Source: Siphonodentalium dalli (Eukaryota > Mollusca > Scaphopoda > Gadilida > Siphonodentaliidae). From it: a DNA stretch of 64,000 bases. A model generated the notes under the pieces. It saw nothing but the letters and a program-made list of their open reading frames with translations, was not told the DNA's origin and searched no databases. Positions within the stretch are counted from its first letter, which is position 1. Each line of letters starts with the position of its first letter. The translations under genes were made by a program, and so were the position numbers. The stretch spans positions 131,533,917 through 131,597,916 of the forward strand of contig CP136066.1 of NCBI GenBank assembly GCA_032622095.1, in the 5' to 3' direction. This document shows, in pieces, positions 22,301 to 33,399 of the stretch.

Positions 22301-24070
22301 CCCTGTCCTGTCCTAGCGTGGACTCGAATTAGTGCGTCTGTGTTTATTGGCTGCACTTGGGCTAAGGTGTGACTTCGGTCTTTGAGTGTTATGTGTCTGG
22401 GAATCGCCTCGGTCCCCACTCCTGTGACAGGAGTCCTGTCGCGAGAATACTGAATGTCACTTTCTGGTACATATAGTCCGGGAGCTAATAGGGGTACCCT
22501 TGCACCCCCTGGGACTTAACATCGCCCCATTAATTTTGTTCCTTATTATGTCCTTCAACTTTTAAGCAATGTTAAAGGGGCACTTTGATTATCGCGATAT
22601 AACCAAGATGCGGGCCCCGTTGGTTCAGAGTGCCCGGATGAAGATAATTAATCGAGTGTGCTTCTCACAGTAAGAGCTAACTGCATGGCCTCCTATAGCC
22701 TGATATCGGAGTACGCTGTGTATGTCTCTTTGGAAAGCAGACGAAATTTCTAAACGATGTCGATGTACATCTGTTAGGAATTTCGTCGGCTTTTCTAAGA
22801 CAGGCTATTTGGCCATGCGTTTGTCAAAACAGACCTGTTTCTTACGTGCATGCATAATTCGCGTTTATTGATAGTAATGATGAAAAGAGTAACGGCTTGT
22901 ATTAATCGAATAATATAAATGAAGTTAGTTTGCCGCGTATCGTAATCAGGATGGACTTTATTTTACCTATATATACGGACCGTTCATTCTTGAAAGTGCA
23001 GCCTGTACTCGTATAGTAAAACTCGGAATTATGCTTTCAAGATTCATATCAAGGCGACGTCCAGTCGCGGTATGTTGGTCAGTTTCTGTGCCGATGCCAG
23101 GGGCGTACACTAGCAATGGCGGGGTGGTTGACGGGGTGTCACGCGTGAAAATATATACATGTATACAGTGACATTAGCACTAACCTTTACTATTGAAAAT
23201 AAATTGAGTTCGTGTGTCCGGATAAAGGCGACAAAACGACTTAACCCCTCTGAAAATGTGTACATAGGGTCATATCATGCACGTAACCCGGCGATTAAGG
23301 GCGCTAATAATGTTTATGACTTTGGCTATATATAGGCGATCAAACGGAGGGGCAGATCGGCAGATTAAAAAAAAAATCGATTTTTTTTTGGAATTTGGGA
23401 ATAGATTTTTACAACTTGTTTTGCTTCATCCTATTTTATGGATGTTAGTGTTGTAGACTATTATAATATTTAAGGAAGTGGCAGTCCTGTCAACAAGTTT
23501 GGTATTTTGATAAAAATTTGATTTTGAAGCCATTTTCACCAAGCTTGGTGTTATTTCTTTAAAATGGGGAATTTGACCCTAAAAATAATATAATAATAAT
23601 AAAATTTCCCGGACCCCTGTGTCTTATATATATGTACTTTTAGTATTATGACCAATTTGTGCCAGGGGCCAGTGGTTGCACTATTCATGTGTGTTTCCGA
23701 ATACGTTGTTCGAATAAATAGGATTATCATTATTTGTGGCTGAGACATGAGAAGCTGCATAATTTGATAAATAAAACGCTATTTCAGAATGCATTTTAGC
23801 TTAAGCTGCTGAACATGAAAATTCAAGTTGAGATATTGCCAATTTCCCATGGGTTGGTATCCATCGCCAGTGGTTTCCGAATATAAGTACGTCCGTCGAC
23901 AATTTCCATTGGTATAGGCTACAGGTTGTAACTTTGGTCGGATCATTATGAAATTAGGCATGACTGTTGGAATTGGTAACATATAGATCGGGAACGAGTC
24001 ATTTTTGTTATGGGCCAGTCGACAAAAAACTTGCATCATATATCTCAAATTTCAATATAGTATACGGGCT
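22301..24070. other. intronic stretch, largely unassigned
   Basis: No gene was recognised. The segment near 22478-22505 (AGTCCGGGAGCTAATAG then CACCCCCTGGGACTTAAC) resembles, in opposite orientation, 29238-29285 at the end of the L1-ORF1-like fragment. It may be another scrap of that repeat. Confidence 0.35.
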
Positions 24071-24235
24071 AGATGCCGCCACCGAAAGCGACAAAATGTG
24101 CGATATTAGCGCATGTTTCGGCGGGCCGAAAGCGACAAAAAGTGCGTCGTAACGACGCACATTTTGTCGCTTTCGGCGCGTTACTAATGGCGCACTTTTT
24201 GTCGCTTTCGGCGCGCACCGAAAGCGCCATTAGGA
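24071..24235. repeat. CGAAAGCGACAAAA palindrome cluster
   Basis: Five copies of a GCCGAAAGCGACAAAA-type word lie in alternating orientation within 165 bp. The core 24126-24177 is an almost perfect 52-bp palindrome (GTGCGTCGT/ACGACGCAC at the centre, near 24150, with one odd base). A further half-site, GTCGCTTTCGG, lies at 24418. This looks like a MITE-like inverted repeat with no coding capacity. Confidence 0.7.
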
Positions 24236-24409
24236 AGTGGCCATAATAGTATTCCATATAATTGATATTCTAATGCAATTATTATGCTGATCGCCTCATC
24301 ATTCCTTGTGTCTGGCGAATTACAATTCATGCTAATGGCAGACATTTGTATATGGCGCTATCACAACGATCATGACATTTGGAACTTATTCCCTATATAT
24401 TCCTTATTT

Positions 24410-24665
24410 TCAAAAATGTCGCTTTCGGCTGACTTGACGGCATGGGTGTGTGGCCCGCCACAAATACCACATAGAAACACCCCGACCTCCACCATCACCC
24501 CCCAGTGGTACCACCCCGAGTGGTGAAAATTGGGTATGGACCATTTTCGAGAATGGTAAGGATTTCGACCGATTTGACCGAATGTGTGGGTGGCCCGCCC
24601 TAAATACCACCTAAAAACACTCCGAGCCACCACGTATCACCCCCGGGTGGTAGGCCTACCACCCA
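24410..24665 (+). repeat. two-copy ~140-bp direct repeat
   Basis: GGTGTGTGGCCCGCCACAAA at 24448 and GTGGGTGGCCCGCCCTAAAT at 24586 are matching points of a diverged tandem duplication. Both halves continue into a CCACC...CACCCCC...GGTGGTA stretch. The overlapping small frames on the minus strand read the duplication. Confidence 0.6.
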
Positions 24666-24691
24666 ACCCAAAACATATGATAGCTTACTAT

Positions 24692-25740
24692 TTTGAGACT
24701 GGGACTCATATAATATATAATAATATATTAGTCCCAGCTACATGTAGCTAGAAATGTGAACAGCAGACATCCTGAGATACAAACAATATATATTATTGAT
24801 TGTTTGATTTTCCAACCAGTATTTAGTGGGGGAATGTGTTGTTTTTAGACCAACAGCAGTATATTCTTCTACTTTTGGTCCAAAGTTTGGTCGGAATGGC
24901 TATCGGTTGAACAATTTAGGTTTAGAGGGTGTCAGGTTTGACATTTCCGTTGGAAATGTTTGAGGTACCATTTGGAAAGTTCAACTGGGAGGGGGGTTGC
25001 AAAGTAGTATTTCGAGAACATTTGACTTTGGTCTGGTTCAAGGTACATACATTTGGAAATATCAAGGTATCTACATGTACTAGTAGCCACCTCCCCGGTT
25101 ATAAGGTATAAGAACACATTGGCTACATGGATGTGACTAGAGATCTCAATTGTGGGGGGGTCTCCAACGATAACTTACTATTATTATCACAGCTCTAAGT
25201 TAGTGGCCAAGACATAAATGCAAAAATAATGAAAAGCACCATCAACTATAGTATAAAATTGCACAAAACCTGTTATTTATCAACATTTTGTTCAACGAAA
25301 TTTTACCGGTTTGTCAAATATCTGACACAAAAAGCCACTTGATTTTAGAGTTATCCATCTTTGCCTGCAATTTGGTCAATGAAATTCTTCTCGATGACTC
25401 TATTTTGCCGGTTTGTCAAATATCTGACACAAAAAGCCACTTGATTTTAGAGTTATCCATCTTTGCCCGCAATTTGGTCAATGAAATTCTTCTCGTTGAC
25501 TGTCTATTGGGCCACTATAATTAAAATAATAGATTTATAACATCGATATCTGATCACTCTGAGCTGTGGTGGGTGGGTTCCTCGACTCGAATCAAATATT
25601 TTTTACCCCCGAAGTCAAGGAAATAGTAATTTGCGACCGTTAATTCGGATTGAGTACCTTTAAGATCTAACAGCAACCATATCTAAACCCCACTACAATC
25701 TGGGACTAATATATGTTATACATGTATTAGTCCCAGCTAC
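24692..25740. repeat. two TGGGACTAATATA hairpins bracketing repeat-rich DNA
   Basis: Short hairpins with TGGGACT stems and AGTCCCA partners occur at about 24699-24740 and 25701-25736. Between them lie a GTTGGAAATTTC-family copy (about 24820-25010) and a tandem-duplicated repeat (25185-25670). The hairpins could be termini of one element or two separate MITE scraps. Confidence 0.45.
25185..25670 (+). repeat. dispersed repeat with internal ~117-bp duplication (also at 48.9 kb)
   Basis: CCGGTTTGTCAAATATCTGA followed by CACAAAAAGCCACTTGATTT occurs twice (from about 25305 and 25409). It occurs a third time at 48982 in a second copy of the whole repeat. Flanking blocks are shared with 48.9-49.25 kb: ATAAAATTGC...AAAACCTGTTATTTAT before it, and CTCTGAGCT...TTCCTCGACTCGAATC after it. 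Confidence 0.7.
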
Positions 25741-28270
25741 AATCAGTGAACCTGATGAATAATTTTAACAGCATCTGAAAATGAAAGAAACATCCCACAC
25801 CTTGTCTACGATATAATGAAAGCCATAATTGTAAATCAATCAGCTCTTCGTGTACCGGTATACATGTATATGTACACATATTGGACCCACATGAATTGCT
25901 ATATTCTCCATATTAATTTAAAACGAGCGCACCACTTTAACAAACTCATTATTGAGTATTATATCAATAGCGATGTGTTTGTTAAAGTGGCAAGGTCATT
26001 TTAAATTTATACTCCTTTTAACATCAATAGGCCTACACAATCATTCGTTGCATAACTTTCATTAAATTTTCCTAGTACTGAATATAAACAGTACTGGTAC
26101 AATAACACTAGCAGTACTGGAACCGACCATACTGTAGGTGTCTGGCCTGTTTATTACCTTTTTAATTTGTTCTGATACATCAGGTTATTATAATAAGATG
26201 ATAGTTCATTCAGACAACATCCTCTAAGTTGCCTAATAATAGAGACAAACTAATAATAGTGATGGTGGGATTTTTTAGCTACATGTAAAATTAATAATAG
26301 TAACCACAGCAATTTCACTCTATGTCTCTTTAAAAGTGATCTGATCATGGGAAGTGTTCTCCAAATATAATAACAGTGTTGACACTATCATATTATTGAC
26401 ACTATTATTGCACATGAGAGTACCGTTACTAGTACATGTAGATGCTAATATGAGTAAGTCATTATCAAGTCTGGCTCTTCTTCAATTCAACTATCATAGT
26501 GATATTCAACTACATGTATTATATCTTAATTGTACTACCATACACAATGTATACTGGTACGGTATATACGTAAACTCCAGGTTTTCTCTATTTTTACTAA
26601 AACTTCATGGAATCATCTCACTTCGTAATGCACAACCACTTAAAATGTACATGTATATAACACTATAATTTTAACAGAGCAAATGAGAAGGCATCATATT
26701 CCAATATAAAAAGAATTCTACAGCTTATTACAGGAGACCTGTTTATTTCATAATGGCAGAAGTACATGTGCATGTACCGGTATGCCATTTGAATGACATT
26801 ATAAATAACTTCTCACCAAGATGATTTCAAAATTCTAACTACTAGTACAAGTAAATCAGTTAAATAATCAAAAATGCCAGCACCGATATATATACTGTAC
26901 TTAGTACATGTAGTAAGTAGGTACCGTACATGAGATATTTTCACCACTTCATAATAGTTGAATATATACGGTACATGTACCGGTACAATGGAATTCAAGT
27001 TGTGTCAGACCTGTTGTTTGGCATAAACAATGTACCAGTAAGTGACTTTTGTGATCACTGTTAGTCATTGATTTTGATAACATAAGTTCATGATTTTTAC
27101 AAAATAATTTTAATGAATCAAAACCATGTGCAGCCGCATGTGTAACATGTAACTGTCTTTGTCCATTAGTCATTATCCAAGTCTGGTTTAGTCTTGATCT
27201 AATGATCAAAGGCGGAATGTTACTAGTATGTACCGGTAACTTATGATCATGATCAGGGAGTCTGGTGAATTATAATCCATTTCACAGCATTGTCCATGTC
27301 TGCATGTTTCATGACATGTTTGGTAAACATCCTCACTCGATTCACTGACACTGGTGAGTGGTGCCATTGCCATTCTGATTCTCCAATCTCCATATCATGT
27401 TCTACCCTTCACAAGTTCACACACATGTAGCTACTGTACTTCTAATCAGTCTAATGTACTACTATGCAGAATGATAGAATCTGAATGAACATTCAATGAC
27501 CTTTTATGGCATCAGCGTTGACTGCATTTCAGCGTTGACTGCATTTCAGCATTGAAGGGCTGAGGAGTCCAGAATAGAACTATAATCATCATATTTTGCA
27601 ATAATCATTACATTCACATTGTTTGCATTCTTCCATTGCCTTGGGTCAATCAGTGCTATTCACTTATTCGAGTCAATGTCCATGATAATAACAGTTGAAT
27701 GCGGCATAGCCTGACCTGCCACACTCAGTGACTCACACACAGTGTCTGTGACCAGTCCAGTGTTAGTTCAGTCATGAACGTAGTGCGTACCTTCTACGCT
27801 GGAAGCAGCAATCTGCGAAAGCGGTCATGTTGACCAACTTCACCAAGTCCAGTGTGCGATATTCGGATTGGTCCCGTCACTTCACATGATATTTTCTGAT
27901 AATTAAGCGGTATTTCTAACATCCAAACGGGTTAAAACAGTCTATATATAATCCGTTGTGTACACGAAAGAATGAGATACACATTTTCTGCGAATAATGA
28001 ACGAAACAAGCAGATATGACAGATGAAAAAACTATTTATTTTTAACACATAAAAATTCCACACCGGAAGTGCAGGGTGGCGAATACGGACTGTGAAATAA
28101 CGTACTAACTCTGGGAACAATTTATCCCCAATTTCATGCACAAGAATGTTTAAACATTATCATAACATATTCGACTTGTTTTTAATTTGTTTTCATGAAA
28201 AGGAATGATAAAAGGCACAATAAACATATCTAGAACGACAAATAAATCCAACTTAGCCATTTCCCCGTAA
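25741..28270. other. intronic stretch with TACATGTA/ACCGGTA-rich sequence, no gene seen
   Basis: Palindromic words built on ACATGTA and TACCGGTA recur (near 25851, 26771, 26966 and 27229). A small hairpin (CCACTTTAACAAAC / GTTTGTTAAAGTGG) lies at about 25931-25991. No coding region was supported; small frames lack recognisable domains. Confidence 0.4.
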
Positions 28271-28479
28271 AATTTCGGTCAGGCAAGCGAGGTACAAAAA
28301 TGTATGAATCTGAGTACGAAAGTCAGAGTGTTCCTCTATCGTATTGCAATAATCGCCAACCTATTATAATATAAAAAAGCTATGCGGGGGGATAACTCGG
28401 AAAAAAAATTATTGTTGCGGAAAAAGTCTCATTGTGAGACTTTAACAAGAAAAAAAAGTGGCCTTTTAGACTCCAGACA

Positions 28480-29035
28480 AGATGGCGTCCATCATGGCCG
28501 CCGTTTTTCAGACCAGACCCTAGGTCAGTTTTATGCAAATTATAGCGGGAAAATCTTGTAAAATGTATACAAATGTATATATTTTCGTGAAGCTAAGACA
28601 TAATGACACTTTTTTGGGCCAAAATTGAAACTCACCATCCAAGATGGCCGCCAAAATGGCCGCCGGAAGTTGATAATATAACATTTTTTCACAAATATCT
28701 TCTAGATCAATTCATGCTGTTTGGAACTGGTTGAATAATATGACTTTATTTAGTGTTTTGTATATTAACTGATCATTGGAGCAATTAAATGTGCAACTAA
28801 TTGGGTCCTAGCCCCTTCTGATCCCTCAAATTCGATTTTACAGAACGCAGTACAAAATTTTACAAAAAATCACAATTGGGATTCTAGTCATATTTCAACA
28901 AGAAATGAAAAGAACATTGCAATGTAAGTGAGGCATATCATTACCTATGAATATTCCAACTCTCTGGAACCAAAAATCTTACCTTGGCTCAAAATGGCTG
29001 CGAAAATGGCCGCCAAAATATGGAAAATGGTAAAT
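28480..29035. repeat. cluster of AAGATGGC/GGCCGCC motifs
   Basis: Three separate pairs occur: CAAGATGGCGTCCATCATGG then CCGCCG (28480), CCAAGATGGCCGCCAAAATGG (28640), and AAAATGGCTGCGAAAATGG then CCGCC (28990). They lie about 160-350 bp apart and resemble the motif pairs of the arrays at 2.2-4.1 kb, although the rest of the sequence differs. Probably a diverged relative. Confidence 0.5.
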
Positions 29036-29164
29036 ATTACCCCAGGGTGTCCTGCAATCGCTTACAAGTTGTGGTTGATGTATACAATTGGCTAATCTGT
29101 ATTCTATACATTGCATACTAACATGTCTGATTCACCATGGTTAATTGTTACTATTGTCATCCCT

Positions 29165-29530
29165 GACATCGTCAAAAATATTGGACTTTTCTCTCAAAAA
29201 CTTGACATAAATATTGGCAGAAATTCACTGAAGTTAAGTCCCGGGGGGGGGGTGCAATGGTACATCTATTAGCTCCCGGACTATTGTTGATGTAGAGCCT
29301 ATTCCTCACGAGTTTTGCCTGTTTTCCGGCCTTCTTGGCAGAATGCATGATTGGTAAAAGTAGTTTTTCGCTCGTTGTTGATGCTATCTGGGAATTTCTC
29401 ACTTATGGAGAATGGACTGCCTTTCAACTTATACGATTCTCTCAAAATACGAATCTTGTCGGGGTGATACGAGAACCTTGCAATAATAGGCCTCCGTCCG
29501 TCAGATGGTTTGCCTAACCGATGAACATTC
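29165..29530 (-). pseudogene. L1-type ORF1 C-terminal fragment
   Basis: The minus strand reads NVHRLGKPSDGRRPIIARFS, then YHPDKIRILRESYKLKG, then SISEKFPDSINNERK (29530-29310). After a frameshift it continues LLLPIMHSAKKAGKQAKLVR and NRLYINNSPG (29350-29270). This is the RRM/CTD part of L1-like ORF1 (RNA-binding chaperone) proteins. It is fused in frame to the end of the LINE linker on the same strand (29883-29535), so one 194-codon frame runs through two LINE pieces of different origin. Confidence 0.65.
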
Positions 29531-30460
29531 CCGAAGAAAATCATGTGTAGAGGAGGAATATCAGTTTTGGAGTTTCGGCTTTTCAATTTATTAAATGTTT
29601 TCCACCATGTTGATGTCGGCGTATTTGGATCATTTAGAGATGCCTGAATTCTATCTAACAGATTTTGGGACTTCCTTGTTGCTGATACAATGTCGTTTCG
29701 TTTCCTTGTGTACGTGTTCCAGTTCTGTTCATTGCGAGTTAACACAACTTTATGGTATAAGCGTTTGCGCTGGTTATTCATAGTTTTTATTTTTGGGGTA
29801 AGCCATTCAGGTTCGGTTTTACCGGATCGAATAATGTTATGTGAAATGGTTTCAGGGATTGTTTTAGTCAAAGCTGAAGTCATGTCTTCGAGGTATTGTG
29901 TTCTAAGTAATGATTGTCAGTCAACAGGGTAAATTGCGCTATTTAGGCCATCGTAATCGACACGGTCATAATAATTGTTAATAATTTTTCGGGAGTTGGG
30001 CGTTTGTAGGCGGTATCAATCTCCACAAATACTGGGACGTGGAAACGGATGTAGTTCCCAAAAAAGATAATGTGTTCCACTCGATGTGACATTACACTGG
30101 TCATTGGTTAGTAAAACATCAGTTAAAGTTTCTGAGTGCTCTGTAAAATTGGTACTGTGTTTTATCATCTGTTTCATGCCAAACTTGGAGCATATTCCTT
30201 TGATATTTCCGCATGAAGGTTAATATTGATTTTCATTTAAATCGCCCGCAAAGACAGTGTTTTGGGGGCATGTGTCAGTTGCACAAATGTTTCCAGCATT
30301 CTATTCCAACAATCAATCGTCGGTGGTCGATACATAATTCCAATGATTATCTTTGTTGCTATTGTTGTGATAAACTTCAATCCAATGGGCGGGAGTTATC
30401 TTGCTTGTATGCATGTCTTCGGATTATGTCAAATGGACGCTTTGCATATATCCCAAGCAC
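29530..30460 (-). pseudogene. LINE endonuclease plus linker, 5'-truncated and frameshifted
   Basis: The minus strand has IIGIMYRPPTIDCWNRMLET, then AGDLNEN (the GDLN/GDFN endonuclease motif), then FGMKQMIKHSTNFTEHSETL and TDVLLTND. Further on come HPFPRPSICGD and YDGLN, and then the 29883 frame with PEWLTPKIKTMNNQRKRLYH and STWWKTFNKLKS. This is the order expected in a Jockey/CR1-like ORF2 between endonuclease and RT. Several frame changes and a lost 5' part make it non-functional. Its linker is duplicated at 20.2-20.4 kb. Confidence 0.72.
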
Positions 30461-30599
30461 GATGATATAAAACATGTGTATCTCATAGGTCCGTTGAATG
30501 TCAAAGCAACGATATTTATAAGTAAACTAAGCCTTGATTTTCCGAGAATTTCGATTTATCGCGCTATCAGAAAATGTATGTAAACAATAAATTAAACGA

Positions 30600-31137
30600 T
30601 CACTTCACTTGATTCTATCACGGTAAGGACATATCATTTTGAAGGAAGATTAATCGCGGACATGTCAGATGATTAGTCACATTCAGGGGTTCACGTGACT
30701 GTCCGGATTCCTTGTGTAACTGTAGTACCGGTACGACTTTTATGGTATATAAGAGAAACGGAACGGGACTCGGTCCAATACAGCAACCAATATCCCAAGT
30801 TGTTAGCTGATTTGGACCGAGAAGACTTGTGGTTTATCTGTGGTTCGTTAATTACGCTAGCGTATGGACATATATGTTAAATCAATTCACATGATTTCAC
30901 CACCATCAGTGACCATTTCAATTCAATTAAATTCAGTTTAATCTGATCGTCAAAATAAGACAATACAGGTGTATATATAGAAATACAACATAATTATGTC
31001 ATTATACAACTACACACATTATATATATGACATAAAAAATAGGAATGGGGTGGTCGATATTCGTTAGTTGTACGGTTTCAGTTCGACAGGCTGAGAGGTA
31101 ATAAGCCTCATGGGGGCCCTAAATATTTCAAGGACCT
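30600..31137. other. intronic stretch, nothing recognised
   Basis: AT-rich intron DNA between the LINE fragment and the long-TIR element. No recognisable coding or repeat content. Confidence 0.35.
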
Positions 31138-31146
31138 TCTTAATAC

Positions 31147-32515
31147 TAGTCCAAGTCTTCTCGTACTAAAACCAGCTAAGATATTGGTATGGCGAGATGC
31201 TGGATATTAGTCCGAGATCGTCCCGTATGGTCTCTTATGACACGACTTATACGCCCAAGGTTAGTGGCGGGAATTTGTTGTGTATTTTACTCGATGTACC
31301 TAACAAATCAATACGTGTTGCTATATACATCGGAAAAACGTGACATCTTATGGTCATAATGGTGTATAATAATCTAACTTTAATGTTAAATTACACATAG
31401 AATATACCGGTTGATTGCCTGCACAAACATCGCTTTTTTCTCTCTGTTTGTTTACGTTTTAACTGAAAGCCGAAGTGGTCCGAATAACTTCGGCATAATC
31501 CGGATTTTGTTCTGGGTATTCTAGTTTCCGTTTCTATATATAGCGCGGGGTTTTCCGAACAAAATGGCGAAAACCGATCGCCCCAAAGTCCAGTTTCCTA
31601 TGTGCTTTGAGAACAATTCCCGCACTAAAAACTTAATGACATAATGGAGGATCAGAACGGTAGTTTTGTTGACAATTTTCGCAAGCAACTTGTCAAAATT
31701 AGAACTCTTGTGTCCGACTTGCCATGCGTGTGATTTTCATCCATGTGCATTTTGACTTTTGTGTTGATAAAATAATCGGAGAACCGAATCACACAGTTTC
31801 GAAATATAGTTCTTCCGTTTTAGTGGGACTTTTCAAACTTAAGGTTCAAAATTTATACAAATTTTGTTTGAGTTTTTGTGTGCTTAACAAGAGCAGTATA
31901 TTGCTCTGTTCGCTTAGTATATATCTTAATTTCGCGGAAGTCCACCGAATGTGGGTGAAATGTAGCACCATATTATTTATTCTAATGCTCGTTGTGTTTA
32001 CACTGTTTTAAACTTTGAGAGGGTTGTAATTCCCGTAATTTATTTAATGTATTATACATTTATATCTTAAATTTTTAATTAATCTATTTATTTTTTATTT
32101 ATTGACACACATAATTACGATTACAATGGAGAATTCATCGTAATTTGCGTTGTTAGTCGAAAATCTACGGAATATTTTCAACGGAAAATTCCGAACAGAG
32201 TTCGCGAGGTCAACTGAGTTCGCATACTTTTAAAAATTTATAAACATTGTGGTAAATGTCTCTTTTCGCATTAAATTACCGCTTTCAATTCACAACTGAT
32301 GTGGTTTTCAGATCAAATAGCATGTCTTCTGCGAAAAATATCCGTTTATTGTCGCAATTGTGATATTTTATTTCATATAATTGTGGTTTTATTTTAGCGG
32401 GTCATTAACGCTTAACTCGTGTCATAAGAAGGCTATGCGCGCGATCTCGGACTAAAATCCAGCATCTCGCCATACCAATATCTTAGCTGGTTTTAGTACG
32501 AGAAGACTTTGACCA
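31147..32515. mobile_element. Mutator-like non-autonomous element, ~130-bp TIRs and 9-bp TSD
   Basis: The left end (TAGTCCAAGTCTTCTCGTAC, then TAAAACCAGC) and the reverse complement of the right end (TGGTCAAAGTCTTCTCGTAC) match through AGATATTGGTATGGCGAGAT and CCGAGATCG out to CTTATGACACGA, about 120-130 bp in. TCTTAATAC directly flanks both ends (31138-31146 and 32516-32524): a 9-bp duplication. Long TIRs with a 9-bp TSD fit the Mutator (MULE) superfamily. The interior lacks a transposase. It has a TATATATAGCGCG box near 31535 followed by two very small frames, starting ATGGCGAAAACC at 31564 and ATGGAGGATCAG at 31645. Confidence 0.8.
31564..31734 (+). other. two tiny consecutive open frames inside the Mutator-like element
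   Basis: ATG at 31564 opens 26 codons (MAKTDRPKVQFPM...) ending TAA at 31642-31644. ATG at 31645 opens about 29 codons (MEDQNGSFVDNFRKQ...) ending TGA. They lie about 25 bp downstream of a TATA-like TATATATAGCGCG. This could be the decayed 5' part of an autonomous parent's gene, or chance. No family was recognised. Confidence 0.25.
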
Positions 32516-32758
32516 TCTTAATACATAGTACATATTGTCACAATTTTTGACGGTCTTGTGATTTCAGGAGTTAAATAGAGCGGCTAGTTTTTAAGTTTTG
32601 GCCAACTTTTGGGTCTCTGGTAGTAGTAGGGTTTCAGATATTTTATTGTAAATTTGTTAAGTTTGATACACGATTGCTCCCCATACTCAAACGTTAATTT
32701 GATAATTGAACAGTTCGAGTATAATTAACAATCATGTTGGCACATGATAGATACTCAC

Positions 32759-32854
32759 TTTTTCTGGTGCATTTATTGCCCCTGTGTTGTATCCAAACAC
32801 AAGGGAACCCATAACAGCAGCAAACACCGACAAACATAACCTGGGAGTGATCCG
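32759..32854 (-). CDS. SLC2A1-like: GLUT1-like exon encoding TM1
   Basis: The exon has 32 codons in phase 0, from RITPRLCLS to INAPEK. Its acceptor is TTTCAG (32855-32857) and its donor GTGAGT (32758 downward). The product is TM1 of an MFS sugar porter. The run [16 protein letters not shown] matches the class I GLUT signature around FGYNTGVINAP, which lines the outer part of the sugar path. Codon 32 (K) abuts the tyrosine that starts the next exon, the same K/loop boundary seen in vertebrate class I genes. The 96-nt length also agrees with what I remember for human SLC2A1 exon 2; this should be checked. No start codon lies in the exon, so a short upstream coding exon is expected. Confidence 0.93.
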
Positions 32855-33258
32855 CTGAAACATAAAGCTAGGAGATCAGGGAATTCTTTATCAACTGCAT
32901 CTCAAAATCTGATTAAGTAAACTCTGAATTTGACTATGAATATGACTATGCATATTTATTTATATAACTCAATACATGTACTCAACAATGCAAACATAAT
33001 TTGACAATAATGAGTTATCGGGAACAGCATTAATAATTTATAACAGATGAATTCAATGTTACGATGAAAAGAGAAAAAAAGAAATTCGTTAGGAAACTAC
33101 ACTGTACATGTAAATGCATTTATTATCCATCCCTTAACTAACACCATTTCCGATTGGGCAAAAGCCGCCACGTGATAGTCCTGGAAAAAGTCATATTGGA
33201 CTCCCGAAAGTCATATTGGTCTCCCGACTGCACAATATTACTTTTTATTGGGACTCCG

Positions 33259-33266
33259 TGACGTCA
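33259..33266. promoter_or_regulatory. CRE-like TGACGTCA palindrome
   Basis: A perfect TGACGTCA (in CCGTGACGTCACG) lies about 400 bp upstream, in gene sense, of the TM1 exon. It would match a CREB/ATF site. But that exon is internal rather than the first exon, and the site sits in repeat-like DNA, so any role is speculative. Confidence 0.2.
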
Positions 33267-33399
33267 CGAATTAACTCTATTGCGAAATGAATCGGTGAAA
33301 TTGTGATGCGCGCGCAACACTGATGTATTTTAGCAGACGTTTCACTTCCGCATTGAGTTTTTTCTCCCTTCCGTGTTTACTTTTCCAAATAATGCTTTC

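Larger units (their letters stand above)
276..32854 (-). other. SLC2A1-like: partial gene span: class I SLC2A (GLUT1-like) glucose transporter
   Basis: Four minus-strand exons splice in frame (coding order 32759-32854, 10873-11033, 9777-9901, 276-446; 96, 161, 125 and 171 nt) into 184 codons without a stop, covering the N-terminal half of a 12-TM sugar facilitator. All internal exon edges have AG/GT. Split codons rebuild conserved residues: AG+A gives the R of FGRK and G+GT gives the G of FTCG. The first intron is 21.7 kb, the second 971 bp and the third 9.3 kb. The initiator exon (in vertebrate GLUT1 a few codons ending at the same phase-0 junction) was not located above 32854, and TM6-TM12 lie left of position 1. 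Family known: passive plasma-membrane uptake of glucose. Inferred: class I rather than class II, from FGYNTG in TM1 and HQLG in TM5. Confidence 0.93.
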
